DNA of 64,000 nt from Simmondsia chinensis. Its lineage: Eukaryota > Streptophyta > Magnoliopsida > Caryophyllales > Simmondsiaceae. The position numbers and the translations under genes were made by a program. Each line of letters begins with the position of its first letter. Position 1 is the stretch's first letter. Under the pieces are notes generated by a model. It ran no database searches. It was given only the letters and a program-made list of their open reading frames with translations, and was not told where the DNA came from. The stretch is from positions 11,328,338 through 11,392,337 of the forward strand of contig JAGTTD010000019.1 in assembly GCA_018398585.1 (NCBI GenBank), given 5' to 3'. This document shows positions 52,804-64,000 of the stretch, one piece after another.

Positions 52804-55554
52804 ATTGTGTTATATTTGCATAGGCATAAGCCTTGACTTTGGGAAGAGGATGATCCTTCATCATCTGAGTTTTCTTGAATTTCAAAGACATAATCTTCAT
52901 TTTCTAAATTTGAGTCCGAAAGTAACAAATTTATCATTTGTGTTTTCAATAATTCATCTTGGATGTTATTGTTTCATCTTTCATCTTGCAATCCTTTTCA
53001 TAATGACAATTTTTTTTTTACATTAATAGCAAACTGGAACTTGATTTTATTTTTTTGGTATATTTTCTCTTTGTATAATATTGAGGGGATAGAGGTTGCT
53101 CGTATCTGTTTTTTTCTTTTTTCTAAAATATTTAGGTTTTTTGGGAAAATATTATTTTTGATATTTTCTTGAGGGAGCTTTGAAATCTTGAATCCTATAC
53201 TGGACACAGAAAGATCCTAATTCTTTTCTAGTTTAAGCCTTTTTGAGACTATTACATAGTTTTTGGTCTTCGCATAATTCTAAAGCTTTTTTTTTTTTTT
53301 GACAAATGTGATTAATTGACCATAAGTGATATTTTGCCAAGGAACGTTCAAGCTTCTACTATGGTGTTCTAATTTGGTCATGATTCTTGTAGCACATAAT
53401 TTTGGAAGTCCAGTAACAAATCTTTCTTCTAAATATTGTATCTTTGCGGTGTAGGAGATGGGTATGAACATATCTTTATACCCGCGGAAGTCTTGAAGTG
53501 AGGGGCATCTAAGGTTTGTTAAGAAAATCTTTGAAGATTCCGTTTCTTCTGCTGGATTCCTAATAAAGAATAGTGCTATTAACCAAACTAGTGTTTCCAT
53601 TGCATTTTCAACCTCAATTTCTAAAAAGGGGGAGTTAACATCTTGTAGGTCTATTATTACCCTTTCAATGTGGGTGAGGTTCAGTATTGCATTTTGATCA
53701 ATTACACTTAATATGTTTGCCCATTAATATTTGAGTTGTCCAATGAATCCTACAATAATAAAATTTGCACAATTTTTATTTGAATTATTATGTGTTTCAT
53801 AAGCATTAGCTGCCATTGCCATTTGATGTAAAGTGCTTAAGTTCTCATATTCAAACTAGCCATCTATATTTCATTCATAGGCAGCTTGTCCGTTGTATGA
53901 ATTGGATGGGAATTGATTGCACTCGTCATAGTGTATATTTGGTAGAGAAGGTCTTAGATAATAAGCCTTTATGAGATTGCTTTTCCACTTTTGAAGATTG
54001 CTTGCTCTTTATTTTGTTTAATGTTGGCTCTTGTTCTTGTATGGTACTAAATTGTTCTTCTATATTTTGTATTTGTAGGTTGTCAAGAGGATGAATCATT
54101 TTGTAAAGTTAGTTCAGCATATTGAGATACGGTTTGAATAAAGGGGGTTTTGTAGGAGGAAGGGGGGATCTCGAGAATCTCCTCTAGTTTTTTTGTTTAT
54201 TTTTTCTAATAAATTAGTTTGAAAGTCTCTCATTTGTTTAAGTTCTATTTTTGGAAGATTAAATGCTTGGAAAAGAGGTGGTTATATTCCCCTTAAGAAT
54301 GGACTTAATGAGGTTGACGTTCTTGTTTTAGTGGAGAGTATCTTGGAAAATTTGGTATCGACTTGTTTGTTTATATATATATATATATATATATTTTATG
54401 AAGATATGATTATAGATTGTATTTAGTTGTTCTGGTATTGTTTTGAGGTTTAAAGCTTGATAGTTATTTTGCCCATAGATTTTTTGATATCTTTTAGTGT
54501 GGGTGCTGATTTTTCATCTCTACCCTTTCGGAAAGGGGTAGCAATAGTATCTTGGTTTTGAGCATTAACTACCAAATTTCTTGTGGGAGGATGGACCGAC
54601 TAGATAATTTGTCCATCTGTGTAAGGGACTTAGTTGTTGGGGTGATGCTGACATTTATTGAGTTTTGTGAAAAAAAAAAAAAAGGGTTTGAAATTTAGTG
54701 TCTAGATGTGTAAATTGAAAACCACATAAAAAATGGAAAATTTCATGCCATTTTAGTAATTTCTTTGTAATATATTTCTTTAATTTTCTGTCTTTTTTCT
54801 TTATTGAAAGTTTGATAAAACTATCAACGTTTGGCCTTATTTTGTTCTGACTCAAAAGTTATTGCTTACAAATTCTTTATTTATTTTGAATTCCTTTATG
54901 AGAACATTTATTGAGGGAGGTTTCATTTGGGTAGACGTTGGGGAAAAGGGACTTGAGAATGATTCGTTTTGGAAAACAGGTTCAGCTATGGAGGATTTAA
55001 GTGGATTCCCCCAAATTTTGTTGCAATGCTATAGCTGTGGCTGGGTTTGTAAACATATTTTTAGGATGGTATGGATGAGATTGAATGTCTTGAAAATTCT
55101 GCAGAGCTTGTATTGCTTATTATGGTTTGCTTTCCAGATCCAAATCTTATGGTATTTTAGCATTAGGTTCTTTGATAATTTGTTGGACTTGTCTTTTTGC
55201 AATATTTCTCAGTGGTTGAGGATTTTTAATTTTCCAAATATCTGAAATGGTTATTTCATGCCATTTAAAGTCGTTTTGGAGTAATTGTTGCAGCTTGATC
55301 AGCTTAAACTTCTAATAATAGAGGAGATTGTTTGAGACATTTGGGGTTAAGTTGGCTTCCTAGAAGTCTAAAATAGATTCTATAAATAAGAGGAAAACTC
55401 TTTCTATTTTCCTCTATTTCGATTTTGGCATATGAATGTCAAGTGTTAAGATTCTTAAAATTGTTGGATCATGAAGGTCTACTAAAATGTTTGGGGAAAT
55501 AAATTGGTCCATTATGTAAGTTTGAACAATAGCTAATAAAGAGTATGAAAATTT
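52804..55554 (-). pseudogene. EVE-BC: pararetrovirus coat-protein region
   Basis: Minus-strand parallel of EVE-A 1048-3810. Viral order: degenerate region, capsid block (53600-53285, FVTGLPKLCATRIM and ITYGQLITFV), basic stretch (about 53070), zinc-knuckle remnant (about 53040-52980) and acidic tail ENSDDEGSSSSQSQ (52880-52840). The frame then reads toward the linker at 8548, from which it was separated by the copia LTR. A (TA)n microsatellite lies at about 54365-54393. Stops and frame shifts throughout. Confidence 0.78.
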
Positions 55555-56055
55555 TTAAAAAGTTAAATCTTTTATTGCTAACATGAAGGGTTGTTTATGA
55601 ACAATTCTTGACAAAGGTCTAATTGCAACTTGTACTAGACCATAGTGTACGTAATGAAAGCCTTTTGAAATATATTTTTGAAGAGAGATGTCTAAAAGTA
55701 GTTGAAAAGTTTGAGTTTCTTGGTCTATAGTCATAGATTGTTCATGTATTTTATATGAAAAAGCCATTTTGAAATCAAATATACCAATTTAATAAATTGA
55801 CTCAAAATTTTCACTGGAAATAGTCCAATTTATAAGTCTTTGGGGTTTGTAATGATTTTTGAAACATCTTTTGAATTGATTTTTCTAGAGGCATTTGAAC
55901 TACTACTAGGTAGTTTTGCCAACATTCTTCTAACTGAGCTTGCCATATTTGATCTAGATATGGTTGCAGATACAGTAGTATGGACACAACAGTTCTTGTA
56001 CAGTTGTACTATCTAGACACTGTTCAGATCGAGAATACCTTGGCTACAATGACGG
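55555..56055 (-). pseudogene. EVE-BC: movement-protein N-terminal part and leader
   Basis: Minus-strand reading with YKIHEQSMTIDQETQTFQLL and GFHYVHYGLVQVAI, the 30K-type movement-protein core, open for 70 codons (55767-55555). A Met with a basic Ser-rich N terminus lies about 180 bases upstream in a shifted frame. The site near 55800 is the empty version of the MITE insertion of EVE-A. The leader is cut at 56055 by E5. Confidence 0.75.
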
Positions 56056-56400
56056 TGTAATACCCAATCTAATTAAATTAGATTCGGTATTACAATATGT
56101 GAAACGTAGGGTAATTAAATTAGGTTAAAACTCGCTATTATTTCGATTGGGTTACAAAGGGGACTGTTAAATAAATAACCAGGTTAATATTAAAATTGGA
56201 CAACGAAATAATAAGCTTAGAAGCACAAAAGGACAAATTTAACCCCACCTCCACATTTTTTTTCTTTTCTCTTTCTCCTCAATCCCGTGTAACTCGCTTT
56301 CTCCTCTCTTCGCTCTCTTCTCTCCCCTCACCGCCACCCTTCTACCGCCGGTACCTCTACCGACCACCACGGTACCACGCACCACTGTTACTGCCCGACC

Positions 56401-56520
56401 ATGTCCATTACCGCCTGCCAGCGCCACGGTACCGGCCTCCCACCACAGTACCGCCTGACCACGTCCATTACCGCCGCCCACCGCCACAGTACCAGCCTCC
56501 CACCACGGTACCGCCTGACC
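56401..56520. repeat. 60-bp tandem duplication in E5 5' LTR
   Basis: Two consecutive 60-bp units built on tgtccattaccgcc and cctcccaccac. The 3' LTR carries only one unit (about 62895-62955). Confidence 0.9.
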
Positions 56521-56530
56521 TCCCGGGGGT

Positions 56531-56540
56531 CTATAAATAC
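56531..56540 (+). promoter_or_regulatory. TATA box of E5 5' LTR
   Basis: ctataaatac followed by CCCAACCCTC, a good plant core promoter. The 3' LTR keeps it at 62973. Confidence 0.75.
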
Positions 56541-57855
56541 CCCAACCCTCAACTCCTCAAACCTCACGCCTCTCACCACGATCTCTCTCTCTCCTCTCGG
56601 TTTTCTCTCTCTATCACTCACGGCTCTCTCACTCTCTCCCCTCTCATTCTGCTCCGGCCACCTCGCCAGTACGGCTCCGGCCACCATGCTGGCATCGTCA
56701 CCTCACTGGTACGGCTCCGGCCACCTCTCTGGTATCACCACCTTGCCGGTGGATTAAGAACTAAATTTTTGGATTAAAAGTTAGTGAAGGTAAGTATAAT
56801 ACTCCCCTTACTTGTTTGTAAAATATAAAAAAAAAAATATGCTTTACATGGTTTGATATTTAAGACTAATATTTGAATAATTTATTACTTTGTTAAAAGA
56901 GGTTCAGGTATCTATATTTGGTTGATTATGTGATTTCTACTCTTGTAATTTGAATTATACTAATTTATATGTTGAAGTGATGTTTAAATATGTGAATTTA
57001 GAAGATGTTGTGTTTGTGAGTGTGTCAAGGTAATTATTGTGAACATGTGGTTTAAATTGAAAGATTTTTATGAGAAGAGCTTACAGATAACTACGTTGAC
57101 CCTCTGAGGCCGATCGACGATAGAATGTGAAGTGTGAAAGTCGACCTGTGACCCTGTCGTGGAAATAATACAGACACATAGATCTATGTTTGATCCTAGC
57201 AGATCTGTCGACTTAGAACCGGTTCGAATATGTGAAATATGAGCATTGATCGGTGACCCCGTGGCGAAATAATACCGGCCGTAGTTTCTGATTCGTTTGT
57301 GAGTTTTACCAAAGAACTCTTTTGAAATGAACTAAACTATCAATCAATGATTGTGATCTCTGAACATGATTTTGAAGGTAAATTGATTTTTACTGGTTTT
57401 AATTGGAATTTTATCTGTTTTAAATAATTGCCTGATCCGGGTAGGGAGTGTGGTGTACTTACTGAGCGTATTGTTTGCTCACCCAATTTATTTATTTTTC
57501 AAATTAGTAATTCGTGGCAAGTTCCTAAAGAAAGAAATGATGAAGCAGCTCACTATCTCGAAAAATTAGTATATTTTGGCATAACTAAGTTGTAATGAAT
57601 TTTGTAGTAGCATATTATAGACTATCTGGGATATTGTAACTTTAATCTTCTGCAGTACTAATATTCACTTGTTAGTATTGATGTATTTAGAATTATGTTT
57701 TATATATTATGAGAACGATTTATGAATTTTGAGGAAATTTTGATTGAAAATATTAGGGCTTCGTACTATGATAAGGGGATTCGTTATGGTACGGTCGTGG
57801 AGCGCCCTTTGACTTAAGCCTATTCGGTATTAATGTTCGGGGGTGTCTCATAGAG

Positions 57856-57867
57856 TGGTATCAGAGC
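57856..57867 (+). promoter_or_regulatory. E5 primer-binding site
   Basis: TGGTATCAGAGC, exact initiator tRNA-Met primer site, 5 bases after the LTR. Confidence 0.92.
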
Positions 57868-58150
57868 CCGATTTATGAATTTTGGAGAAATTTAAGTGCG
57901 AAGGTCTGAACATTAGGTTATGATTTTTGATAAATTTTAGTGTTAAGATGAGAACCCTAGGTTATTGAGAAATTTAAGTGTTGAAGTGAGAGCCTTAGAT
58001 TATGAACCTTGGGAAAATTTAACTGATAGGATGAGAACTTGGCTTATTAATTATTGAGAAACAAAGTTTTCGGTGTTGAGGAAATATAGTTGACTATTTA
58101 AATTGGTAATTTCAAAGTTATTCAACAACGTGATTTCTTATGTAATTTGA

Positions 58151-59300
58151 GTGAAGGTGAAAATGAGTGACATGAGCGAAACATTGGTGTCCCTTAAAAG
58201 AAAGAGAACCCTGAAGGGAAAAAGCAGGGCTCCACTCCTGATCAAGGAACACCTTAATGAATCGGAGAATGATACAGAAGAGAAGCACCCTGATGAGGAA
58301 CGTGTCCCACTGCAGAACAGACCCACTGGTCAAAACGGCCAGAACTCAGGTGATTCTTCTAATCAGTTTGATGTTGCAAAAAAGCACCAGCTCATGGTTA
58401 ATCTCTTGCAACATCAACAACAAGTTCAAGCTGTGCCTCCTCTCACTCGACGCAATGAAGAGACTCCCTTTGAAAGGTTGTCAAAGTTGAGAGCCCTAAA
58501 GTTTGAAGGAGTAGATGACTCTCTAGAAGCTGAAAAATGGAAACGAGAGATGGAGAACCTGTTTGAGACAACGTCATTAATTGACGATGCTAAGGTTCAA
58601 GCAGCCACCCCATTTCTTAAGGGGGATGCAGAGTTCTGGTGGACTACAGTCAATGTAGCATATCATAATGCTACTATCCCTTTGGGTTAGGAGAAGTTTA
58701 AAGAGACCTTCTACAACCAGTTCTTCCCTGAAGCGTTTAAAATGATGAGAGAAAATGAATTCTACGAGCTAAGACAAGGAGAGCAGATGACGGTGTTGCA
58801 ATATGCTAACAAGTTTCATGAATTGGGACGTTTTAGCCCAAGCATCGTGCCATCAGAGAAAAGTAAAGCAAACAGGTTTGAAAGGGGATTACTTCCTCGC
58901 ATTAGGAGGAGTCTGTCAAGCGTCATCTTTGAGAGATATAAGGAGGTCCTTGAACGTGCTTTAAAGGTCGAAGCAAATCTGAAATTGGAAGGGCAGAAAT
59001 ATGCTGCCAAGAAAAGGCTATCAAACGAAAAATTTCAGGGAGGAAACTCTAGCCGGTCTGGTGGCAATGACAAAAAGTTTCGTACAAAGAATCCAAAGAG
59101 CTCTAACACTGGATTCAGAAGATGCGAGCACTATGGTAAGGAACATTCTGGTGAATGCTATAGAAAGTTAGGGGTGTGCTTCGAGTGTAAGGAGAAAGGA
59201 CATATAGCCCGTAATTGTCCTCTCAAGAATGGTACTAAGAATAGAACCAATAATGACAAACAGGGACCTCAGGGTAATGCCATAGTCTTTGCTATGATCA
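58151..59300 (+). pseudogene. E5 gag
   Basis: ATG 58163 (MSDMSETLVSLKRKR) or 58151 starts a basic N terminus. Gag domain: LRALKFEGVDDSLEAEKWKR and FLKGDAEFWWTTV, then TAG at 58688. Beyond it FFPEAFKMMRENEFYELRQG, LQYANKFHELGRFSP and FERGLLPRIRRSL continue in a new open stretch from 58742. Basic linker, then the knuckle CFECKEKGHIARNC (about 59179). One stop separates two good halves. Confidence 0.9.
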
Positions 59301-59668
59301 AGAAGGACGAAACTACTAGTGACTGTGCGGTGAAAGGTATCCTTCTTATCAATTCTACTAATGCGCATGTATTATTTGACACCAGGGCCTCCCACTGTTT
59401 TGTGGCTAAGAAGTTTGCCTCTAAGTGGACTTGTGAGTCGAAACTACTAGATGAACCCTTTTGTGTGACAACCCCAGTGGGGTATGATGTAATTGCTGAT
59501 CTTGTGTGTAAGGATTGTGTGATTACAATAGGTGATATGAAGTTAGTGGCAGACCTAGTACTCTCAGATATGGAGGATTTTGATGTGATTCTAGGGATCA
59601 ATTGGCTGTCTTCTTATCACGCACATTTAGACTGTTTTGGAAAAAAGGGTAGTGTTTCAGATTCCTAA
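59301..59668 (+). pseudogene. E5 protease
   Basis: Retropepsin following gag in the same open stretch. The active site near 59374 reads VLFDTRASHCFVAKKFA: the Gly of D-T/S-G is Arg, probably inactivating. The later block FDVILGINWLSSYHAHLDC is well kept. The frame ends shortly after (59668). Confidence 0.9.
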
Positions 59669-60480
59669 CCAACTAGAGTTTGCTTATCATGGGAATGGGT
59701 TAAATCCTCCTATAGGAAGTAAAGACTCTAAGACTTCAACTGGGATGATTTTAGCCCTAAATGCTAGAAGGTCCTTGAGGAAGGGATTTTGCGGATTCCT
59801 TTGTCACGTATTTGACAGTAGGAGGGATGACGTGAAGTTGGATGATATTCCCATTGTTAGGGAATTTCCTGAGGTCTTTCCAGAAGACTTGCATGATTGA
59901 CCTCCAAGTAGGAAAATCGAGTTTGAAATTAATCTAGTACTTGGTAGTGGACCCATATCTAAAGATCCTTATAGAATGGCTCCTTCTGAACTACGAGAAT
60001 TGAAGGTGCAACTCCAGGAATTGTTGGATAAAGGCTTCATCAGACCTAGTGTCTCTCCAATGGACATTATGAATTCTTTGTTATGCCTTTTGGGCTGACA
60101 AATGCACCTGCTACTTTTATGGATTTGATGAACCGGATGTTTCGACAATACCTGGATCAATTCATTGTCGTATTCATAGATGACATACTGATCTACTTTA
60201 AGAGTAGGGAAGAGCACGAGGAACATCTGAAGATGGTATTGCAAACCTTGCATGAGCACCGGTTGTATGCCAAGTTGAGTAAGTGTGAGTTTTGGTTTGA
60301 TAGAGTGGCATTCTTAGGCCATGTGATATCCAAAGTTGGGATCTCAGTGAACCCAAGAAAGGTTGAAGCGGTATTGGGATGGAATCCACCTACAAATGTA
60401 ATAGAGATTAGAAGCTTCTTGCGACTGGCGGGTTAGTATAGAAGATTCATTAAGGGGTTTTTGCAGATTGCACTTCCCCT
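59637..60480 (+). pseudogene. E5 reverse transcriptase, core deleted
   Basis: The connector IPIVREFPEVFPEDLHD (stop) leads to [14 protein letters not shown] at about 60055. The text then jumps to [19 protein letters not shown] near 60065: the whole segment between the conserved SVSP and GHYEF blocks, including the palm's first catalytic Asp, is missing (about 300 bases expected). The remaining part (60083-60436) keeps FIDDILIY (about 60173) and [18 protein letters not shown], and ends in a stop. Confidence 0.9.
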
Positions 60481-61076
60481 CACCCGTTTGACTCAAAAAG
60501 GAGTAAAGTTCGAATGGACCGATGAATGTGAAAGAAGCTTTCAAGAGTTAAAGAAGAGGTTAGTATCCACCCCTTGTGCTTGCAATACATGCGGATGAGA
60601 GAAACTTTGTCATTTATAGTGACGCTTCAAAGAAAGGGCTAGGTTGTGTGTTAATGCAGAATGAGAAGGTAATAGCCTATGTGTCCCAATAATTAAAACC
60701 TCATGAAAAGAATTATCCAACGTAGGACCTGGAATTGGCAGCGATGATATTCGCTTTAAAGATTTGGAGACATTACCTTTATGGAGGATCTTGCCAGATT
60801 TACACAGACCATAAAAGCTTGAAATATTTGTTTACTCAGAAAGAGTTGAACTTGAGACAGAGGAGATGGTTTGAATTGATCAAGGACTATGATATGACCA
60901 TTAATTACCATCCTGGAAAAGCAAACGTAGTTGCAGATGCACTGAGCAGGAAGTCAGTGGGCAACTTAGCCGCCCTGATCACTTTTCAGCCTCAGCTACT
61001 TAGAGACCTGGAAGAAATGCAAATTGAAGTGTACATTCATGATAAAAAGAGTGGTGTTTTAACCAGTCTGGTTTGA
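60481..61076 (+). pseudogene. E5 RNase H
   Basis: FVIYSDASKKGLGCVLMQNE (about 60608), stop, then an open part (60735-61076): [40 protein letters not shown] and [17 protein letters not shown]. The catalytic D, E region and D can be placed, but two stops lie upstream. Confidence 0.9.
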
Positions 61077-62342
61077 CAACCGCCATTGTTAGAAAGGATC
61101 AAGACTCCGCAGCAACATGACCCCTTTTTGATGAAGATGAAAAGTAAGGTATCCAATGGAGAACCTTCAGACTTCCTACTGCATGATGATGGAGCATTGT
61201 ACTCTGGAGATAGATTATGTGTACCTGATTAGCCAGCAATTAAGAAAGATATCATGGAAGAAGTACACAGTTCTTGCTATTTGGTACATCGTGGAGGCAT
61301 GAAGATGTATCGAGACCTGAAAAGTTGCTTCTGGTGGAGAAACATGAAGCGAGATATTGCTGAGTTTGTGGCTAAGTGCTTGATCTGTCAACAAGTAAAG
61401 GCCGAGCACCAAAATCTTGGTGGATTACTACAGTCATTAGAAGTGCTCGAGTGGAAATGGGATCGAATTTCTATGGATTTTATTGTTGGTCTACTGAGGA
61501 CGATTAGGAGGAATGATGCAATTTGGGTCATTGTGGATAGACTTACGAAAAGTTCACATTTCCTTCCTATAAGATTTAACACTCCATTAGATAAGTTGGC
61601 AAAGTTATACATTGATATTGTGATACGGTTGCATGGTGTGCCAATTGAAATTATTTCGGACAGAGACCCGAGGTTCGTGTCAAGGTTTTGGGAGAGTCTG
61701 CAGAAAGCTTTAGGAACTAACTTGAGTTTCAGTACCGCTTATTACCACCCTCAAACAGATGGGCAGACTGAGAGGACTATTCGGACATTGGAGGACATGC
61801 TGCGTTCCTGTGTTATAGACTTTGGAGGTAGTTGGGATGACTATATGAGTTTGGTAGAGTTTGTCTATAACAACAGCTACCATTCTAGTATTGGGATAGC
61901 ACCATATGAAGTCTTATATGCGCGAAAATGCAGAACTCTGTTGTTCTGGAATGAGGTTGGAGAAAGGAAACTATTGGGTCCTGAAATTGTACAAGATGCT
62001 GAAGAAAAGGTCAAGCTAATCACAGAGAGAATGAAGATAAGTCAAGACAGGAAGAAAAGTTGGGCAGGTAAGCATAGAAGACTATTGGAGTTTTCAGTAG
62101 GTGAACATATTTATCTAAAGGTATCTCCAACTAAAGGTGTGATGAGGTTTGGAAGAAGGGATAAGTTAAGTCCGTGTTTTGTGGGACCATTTGAGATTTT
62201 GGCAAAAGTTGAGGACGTGGCTTATAAAGTAGCTTTACCACTGCAACTGTCCAGAATACTTAACGTGTTTCATGTTTCTCAATTGAGGAAGTATATTTCT
62301 GATCCTTATCACGTGATACGACACGAGTCATTACAAGTATGA
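61077..62342 (+). pseudogene. E5 integrase
   Basis: The N-terminal part is in a frame with stops (61077-61253). From 61254, 362 codons are open. Zinc region HRGGMKMYRDLKSCFWW and CLICQQVK; core with ISMDFIVGLLRT (first Asp), IEIISDRDPRFVSRFWESLQ (second Asp) and YHPQTDGQTERTIRTLEDML (Glu). C-terminal part GPFEILAKVEDVAYKVALP and NVFHVSQLRKYISDPYHVI. The best-kept protein of E5. Confidence 0.92.
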
Positions 62343-62545
62343 GAAGACCTGACTTATGAAGAACATCCAGTTCGCATAGTTGACCAGAAATAACAAAAGT
62401 TAAGGCATAGAACGATCGCATATGTCAAGATTAAATGGAGTAATCATACTCCTAGAGAAGCAATATGGGAGACAGAAGAAGAGATGAGAAGTAGATAGCC
62501 AGAATTATTTGAAAACGAAGGTAAGTTTCAAGGACGAAACTTTTG
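62343..62545 (+). pseudogene. E5 chromodomain
   Basis: After a TGA at 62341: EEHPVRIVDQK, stop, KLRHRTIAYVKIKWSNHTPR, EAIWETEEEMRS, stop, PELFENEGKF. The PVRILD...VKVxWxxHxxEEATWE pattern is the Tekay/Del-type integrase chromodomain, thought to direct insertion to heterochromatin. Confidence 0.88.
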
Positions 62546-62547
62546 TT

Positions 62548-62561
62548 TAAGGGGGTGAGGA
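62548..62561 (+). promoter_or_regulatory. E5 polypurine tract
   Basis: taagggggtgagga just before the 3' LTR. Confidence 0.85.
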
Positions 62562-64000
62562 TGTAATACCCAACCTAATTAGATTAGATTCAGTATTACA
62601 ATATGTGAAACTTAGGGTAGTTAAATTAGGTCAAAACTCGCTATCATTTTGATTGGGTTACAAAGGGGACTGTTAAAAAAATAACCAAGGTAATATTAAA
62701 ATGGAATAGCGAAATAATAAGCTTAGAAGCACAAAAGGACAAATTTAACCCCACCTCCACATTTTTTTCCTTTTCTCTCTCTCTTCCCTCATGTGTATCT
62801 CTCTCCTCTCTTCGCTCTCTTCTCTCTCCTCACCGCCACCCTGCTACCGTTGGTACCTCTACCGACCACCACGGTACCGCGCACCATCGTTACCGCCTGA
62901 CCACATCCATTACCGCCGCCCACCGCCACAGTATCGGCCTCCCACCATGGTACCACCTGACCTCCCAGGGATCTATAAATACCCCACCCCTCAAACCTCA
63001 CAGCTCTCACCACGATCTCTCTCTCTCCTCTTGGTTTTCTCTCTTTATCACTCATGGCTCTCTAACTCTCTCCCCTCTCGTTCTGCTCCGGCCACCTCGC
63101 TAGTATGGCTCCGACCACCACGCCGGCATCGTCACCTCGCAGGTACGGCTCCGGCCACCTCGCCGATGGATTAAGAACTAAAATTTTGGATTAAAAGCTA
63201 GTGAAGGTAAGTATACCACTCCTCCTACTTGTTTGTAAAAATATGGGAAAAAAAATAAGTCTGACATGGTTTGATATTTAAGACTTATATCTAAAAAATT
63301 TGTTAGTTTTTAAAAGAGGTTCAAGCATCTATACTTGGTTGATTATGTGATTTCTACTCTTGTAATTTGAATTATACTGATTTATATGTTGAAGTGACGT
63401 TTAAATATGTGAATTTTGAAGAAGTTGTGTTTGTGAGTGTGTGAAGGTAATTATTGTGAACATATGATTTAAATTGAAAGATTTTTATGAAAAGAGCTTA
63501 CACATAACTACGTTGACCCTTTGAGGTCTATCGACGATAGAATGTGAAATGTGAAAGTCAACCTGTGACCCTGTCGCGAGAATAATACCGGAATATAGAT
63601 CTATGTTTGATCCTAGCGGATCTGTCGACTTAGAACTGGTTCGAATATGTGAAATGTGACCATCAATCGGTGACACTTTTGAGGGAATAAAATCGACCGT
63701 AGTTTCCGATTTGTTTGTAAGTTTTACCAAAGAACTCTTGTGAAATGAACTAAATTATCAAACAATGATTGTGATATCTTAACATGATTTTGAAGGTAAA
63801 TTGATTTTTACTGGTTTTGATTGGAATTTTATCTGTTTTAAATAATATGTCTGATCTCAGTAGGGAGTATGGTGTACTTACTTAGCGCGTTGTTTGCTCA
63901 CCCAATTTACTTATTTTTTAGATTAGTAACTCATGGCAAGTTCTTGAAGAAAGAAATGATGAAGTAGCTTACTCTCGAAAAATTAGTATATTTTGCATAA
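62562..64000 (+). repeat. E5 3' LTR, incomplete
   Basis: TGTAATACCCAACC...; about 1439 of the expected 1740-1800 bp are in the window. One 60-bp promoter unit instead of two, and TATA at 62973. Confidence 0.9.

Larger units (their letters stand above)
56056..57850 (+). repeat. E5 5' LTR
   Basis: 1795 bp, TGTAATACCC...GGGTGTCTCA, with a C/T- and CCG-rich promoter part. The Pro-rich ORFs here (56196-56777 and others) come from this composition and are not genes. Confidence 0.88.
56056..64000 (+). mobile_element. E5: Tekay/Del-like chromovirus (Ty3/gypsy), runs off the window
   Basis: 5' LTR 56056-57850, tRNA-iMet primer site, gag-pol, polypurine tract and 3' LTR from 62562. Inserted into the EVE-BC leader; the left target copy is GACGG (56051-56055), the right one is outside. 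The RT/integrase type ([20 protein letters not shown]) and a chromodomain after integrase indicate the Tekay/Del clade. Broken by an RT deletion and stops. Confidence 0.9.

Noticed and set aside
56196..56777. Pro/Arg-rich ORF of 193 codons and its antisense partners
   Set aside because: It covers the C/T- and CCG-rich promoter of the E5 LTR; the 3' LTR equivalent is shifted and interrupted.

Overview
This window reads as nuclear DNA of an AT-rich, repeat-dense flowering-plant genome, most likely a eudicot. The evidence is the content: endogenous caulimovirid (plant pararetrovirus) remnants, Tat, Reina and Tekay type Ty3/gypsy elements, a Sirevirus-like Ty1/copia element, plant L1 LINE tails, a TTG-tailed SINE and a Mutator-like MITE. 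I find no convincing host protein gene, tRNA or rRNA gene. The species cannot be told from the sequence.

Layout. (1) 1-5530: a decayed endogenous pararetrovirus on the minus strand (EVE-A: movement protein, coat protein, protease), carrying a small internal inversion and a 1.0 kb Mutator-like MITE with a 9-bp target duplication. (2) 5531-6800: AT-rich spacer with a microsatellite and an unrecognised GC-richer patch. (3) 6800-8548 and 52799-56055: one second pararetrovirus locus (EVE-BC, minus strand) now split in two. Its protease/RT part holds an L1 tail and a SINE, both with clear target duplications. (4) The split is caused by a copia solo LTR (8549-9104 plus 51221-52798, duplication CATTA/TATTA), itself split by a Tat-lineage gypsy element, E1 (9105-51215, duplication ATCAT/ATTAT). 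(5) E1 would be about 14.3 kb without its passengers. It has a gag-pol with two RNase H domains, four tandem-repeat arrays and two antisense ORF regions. It hosts an L1 tail (13544-14278), a minus-strand Reina-like chromovirus E2 (16880-22577), a plus-strand relative E3 (25023-30678) and a 15.7 kb three-LTR Sirevirus composite E4 (32302-47981). (6) 56056-64000: a Tekay/Del-like chromovirus E5 with a chromodomain; its 3' LTR runs off the window.

The order of events can be read from the nesting: pararetrovirus, then copia LTR, then E1, then LINE2, E2, E3 and E4 inside E1. Almost all coding regions carry stops, frameshifts or deletions, so these are relics rather than active elements. The longest open stretches are E2 RT-RNase H, E4 RT, E5 integrase and the E4 env-like ORF.

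The most unusual material is in E1 and E4. E1 has hairpin-forming tandem arrays and two antisense ORFs, one of them unrecognised. E4 has an env-like module bracketed by an inverted copy of the end of pol, with repeated TGTGTCGACACA palindromes. All boundaries were read by eye from terminal TG/CA, target duplications, primer sites and comparison of copies inside the window. No database search was run.
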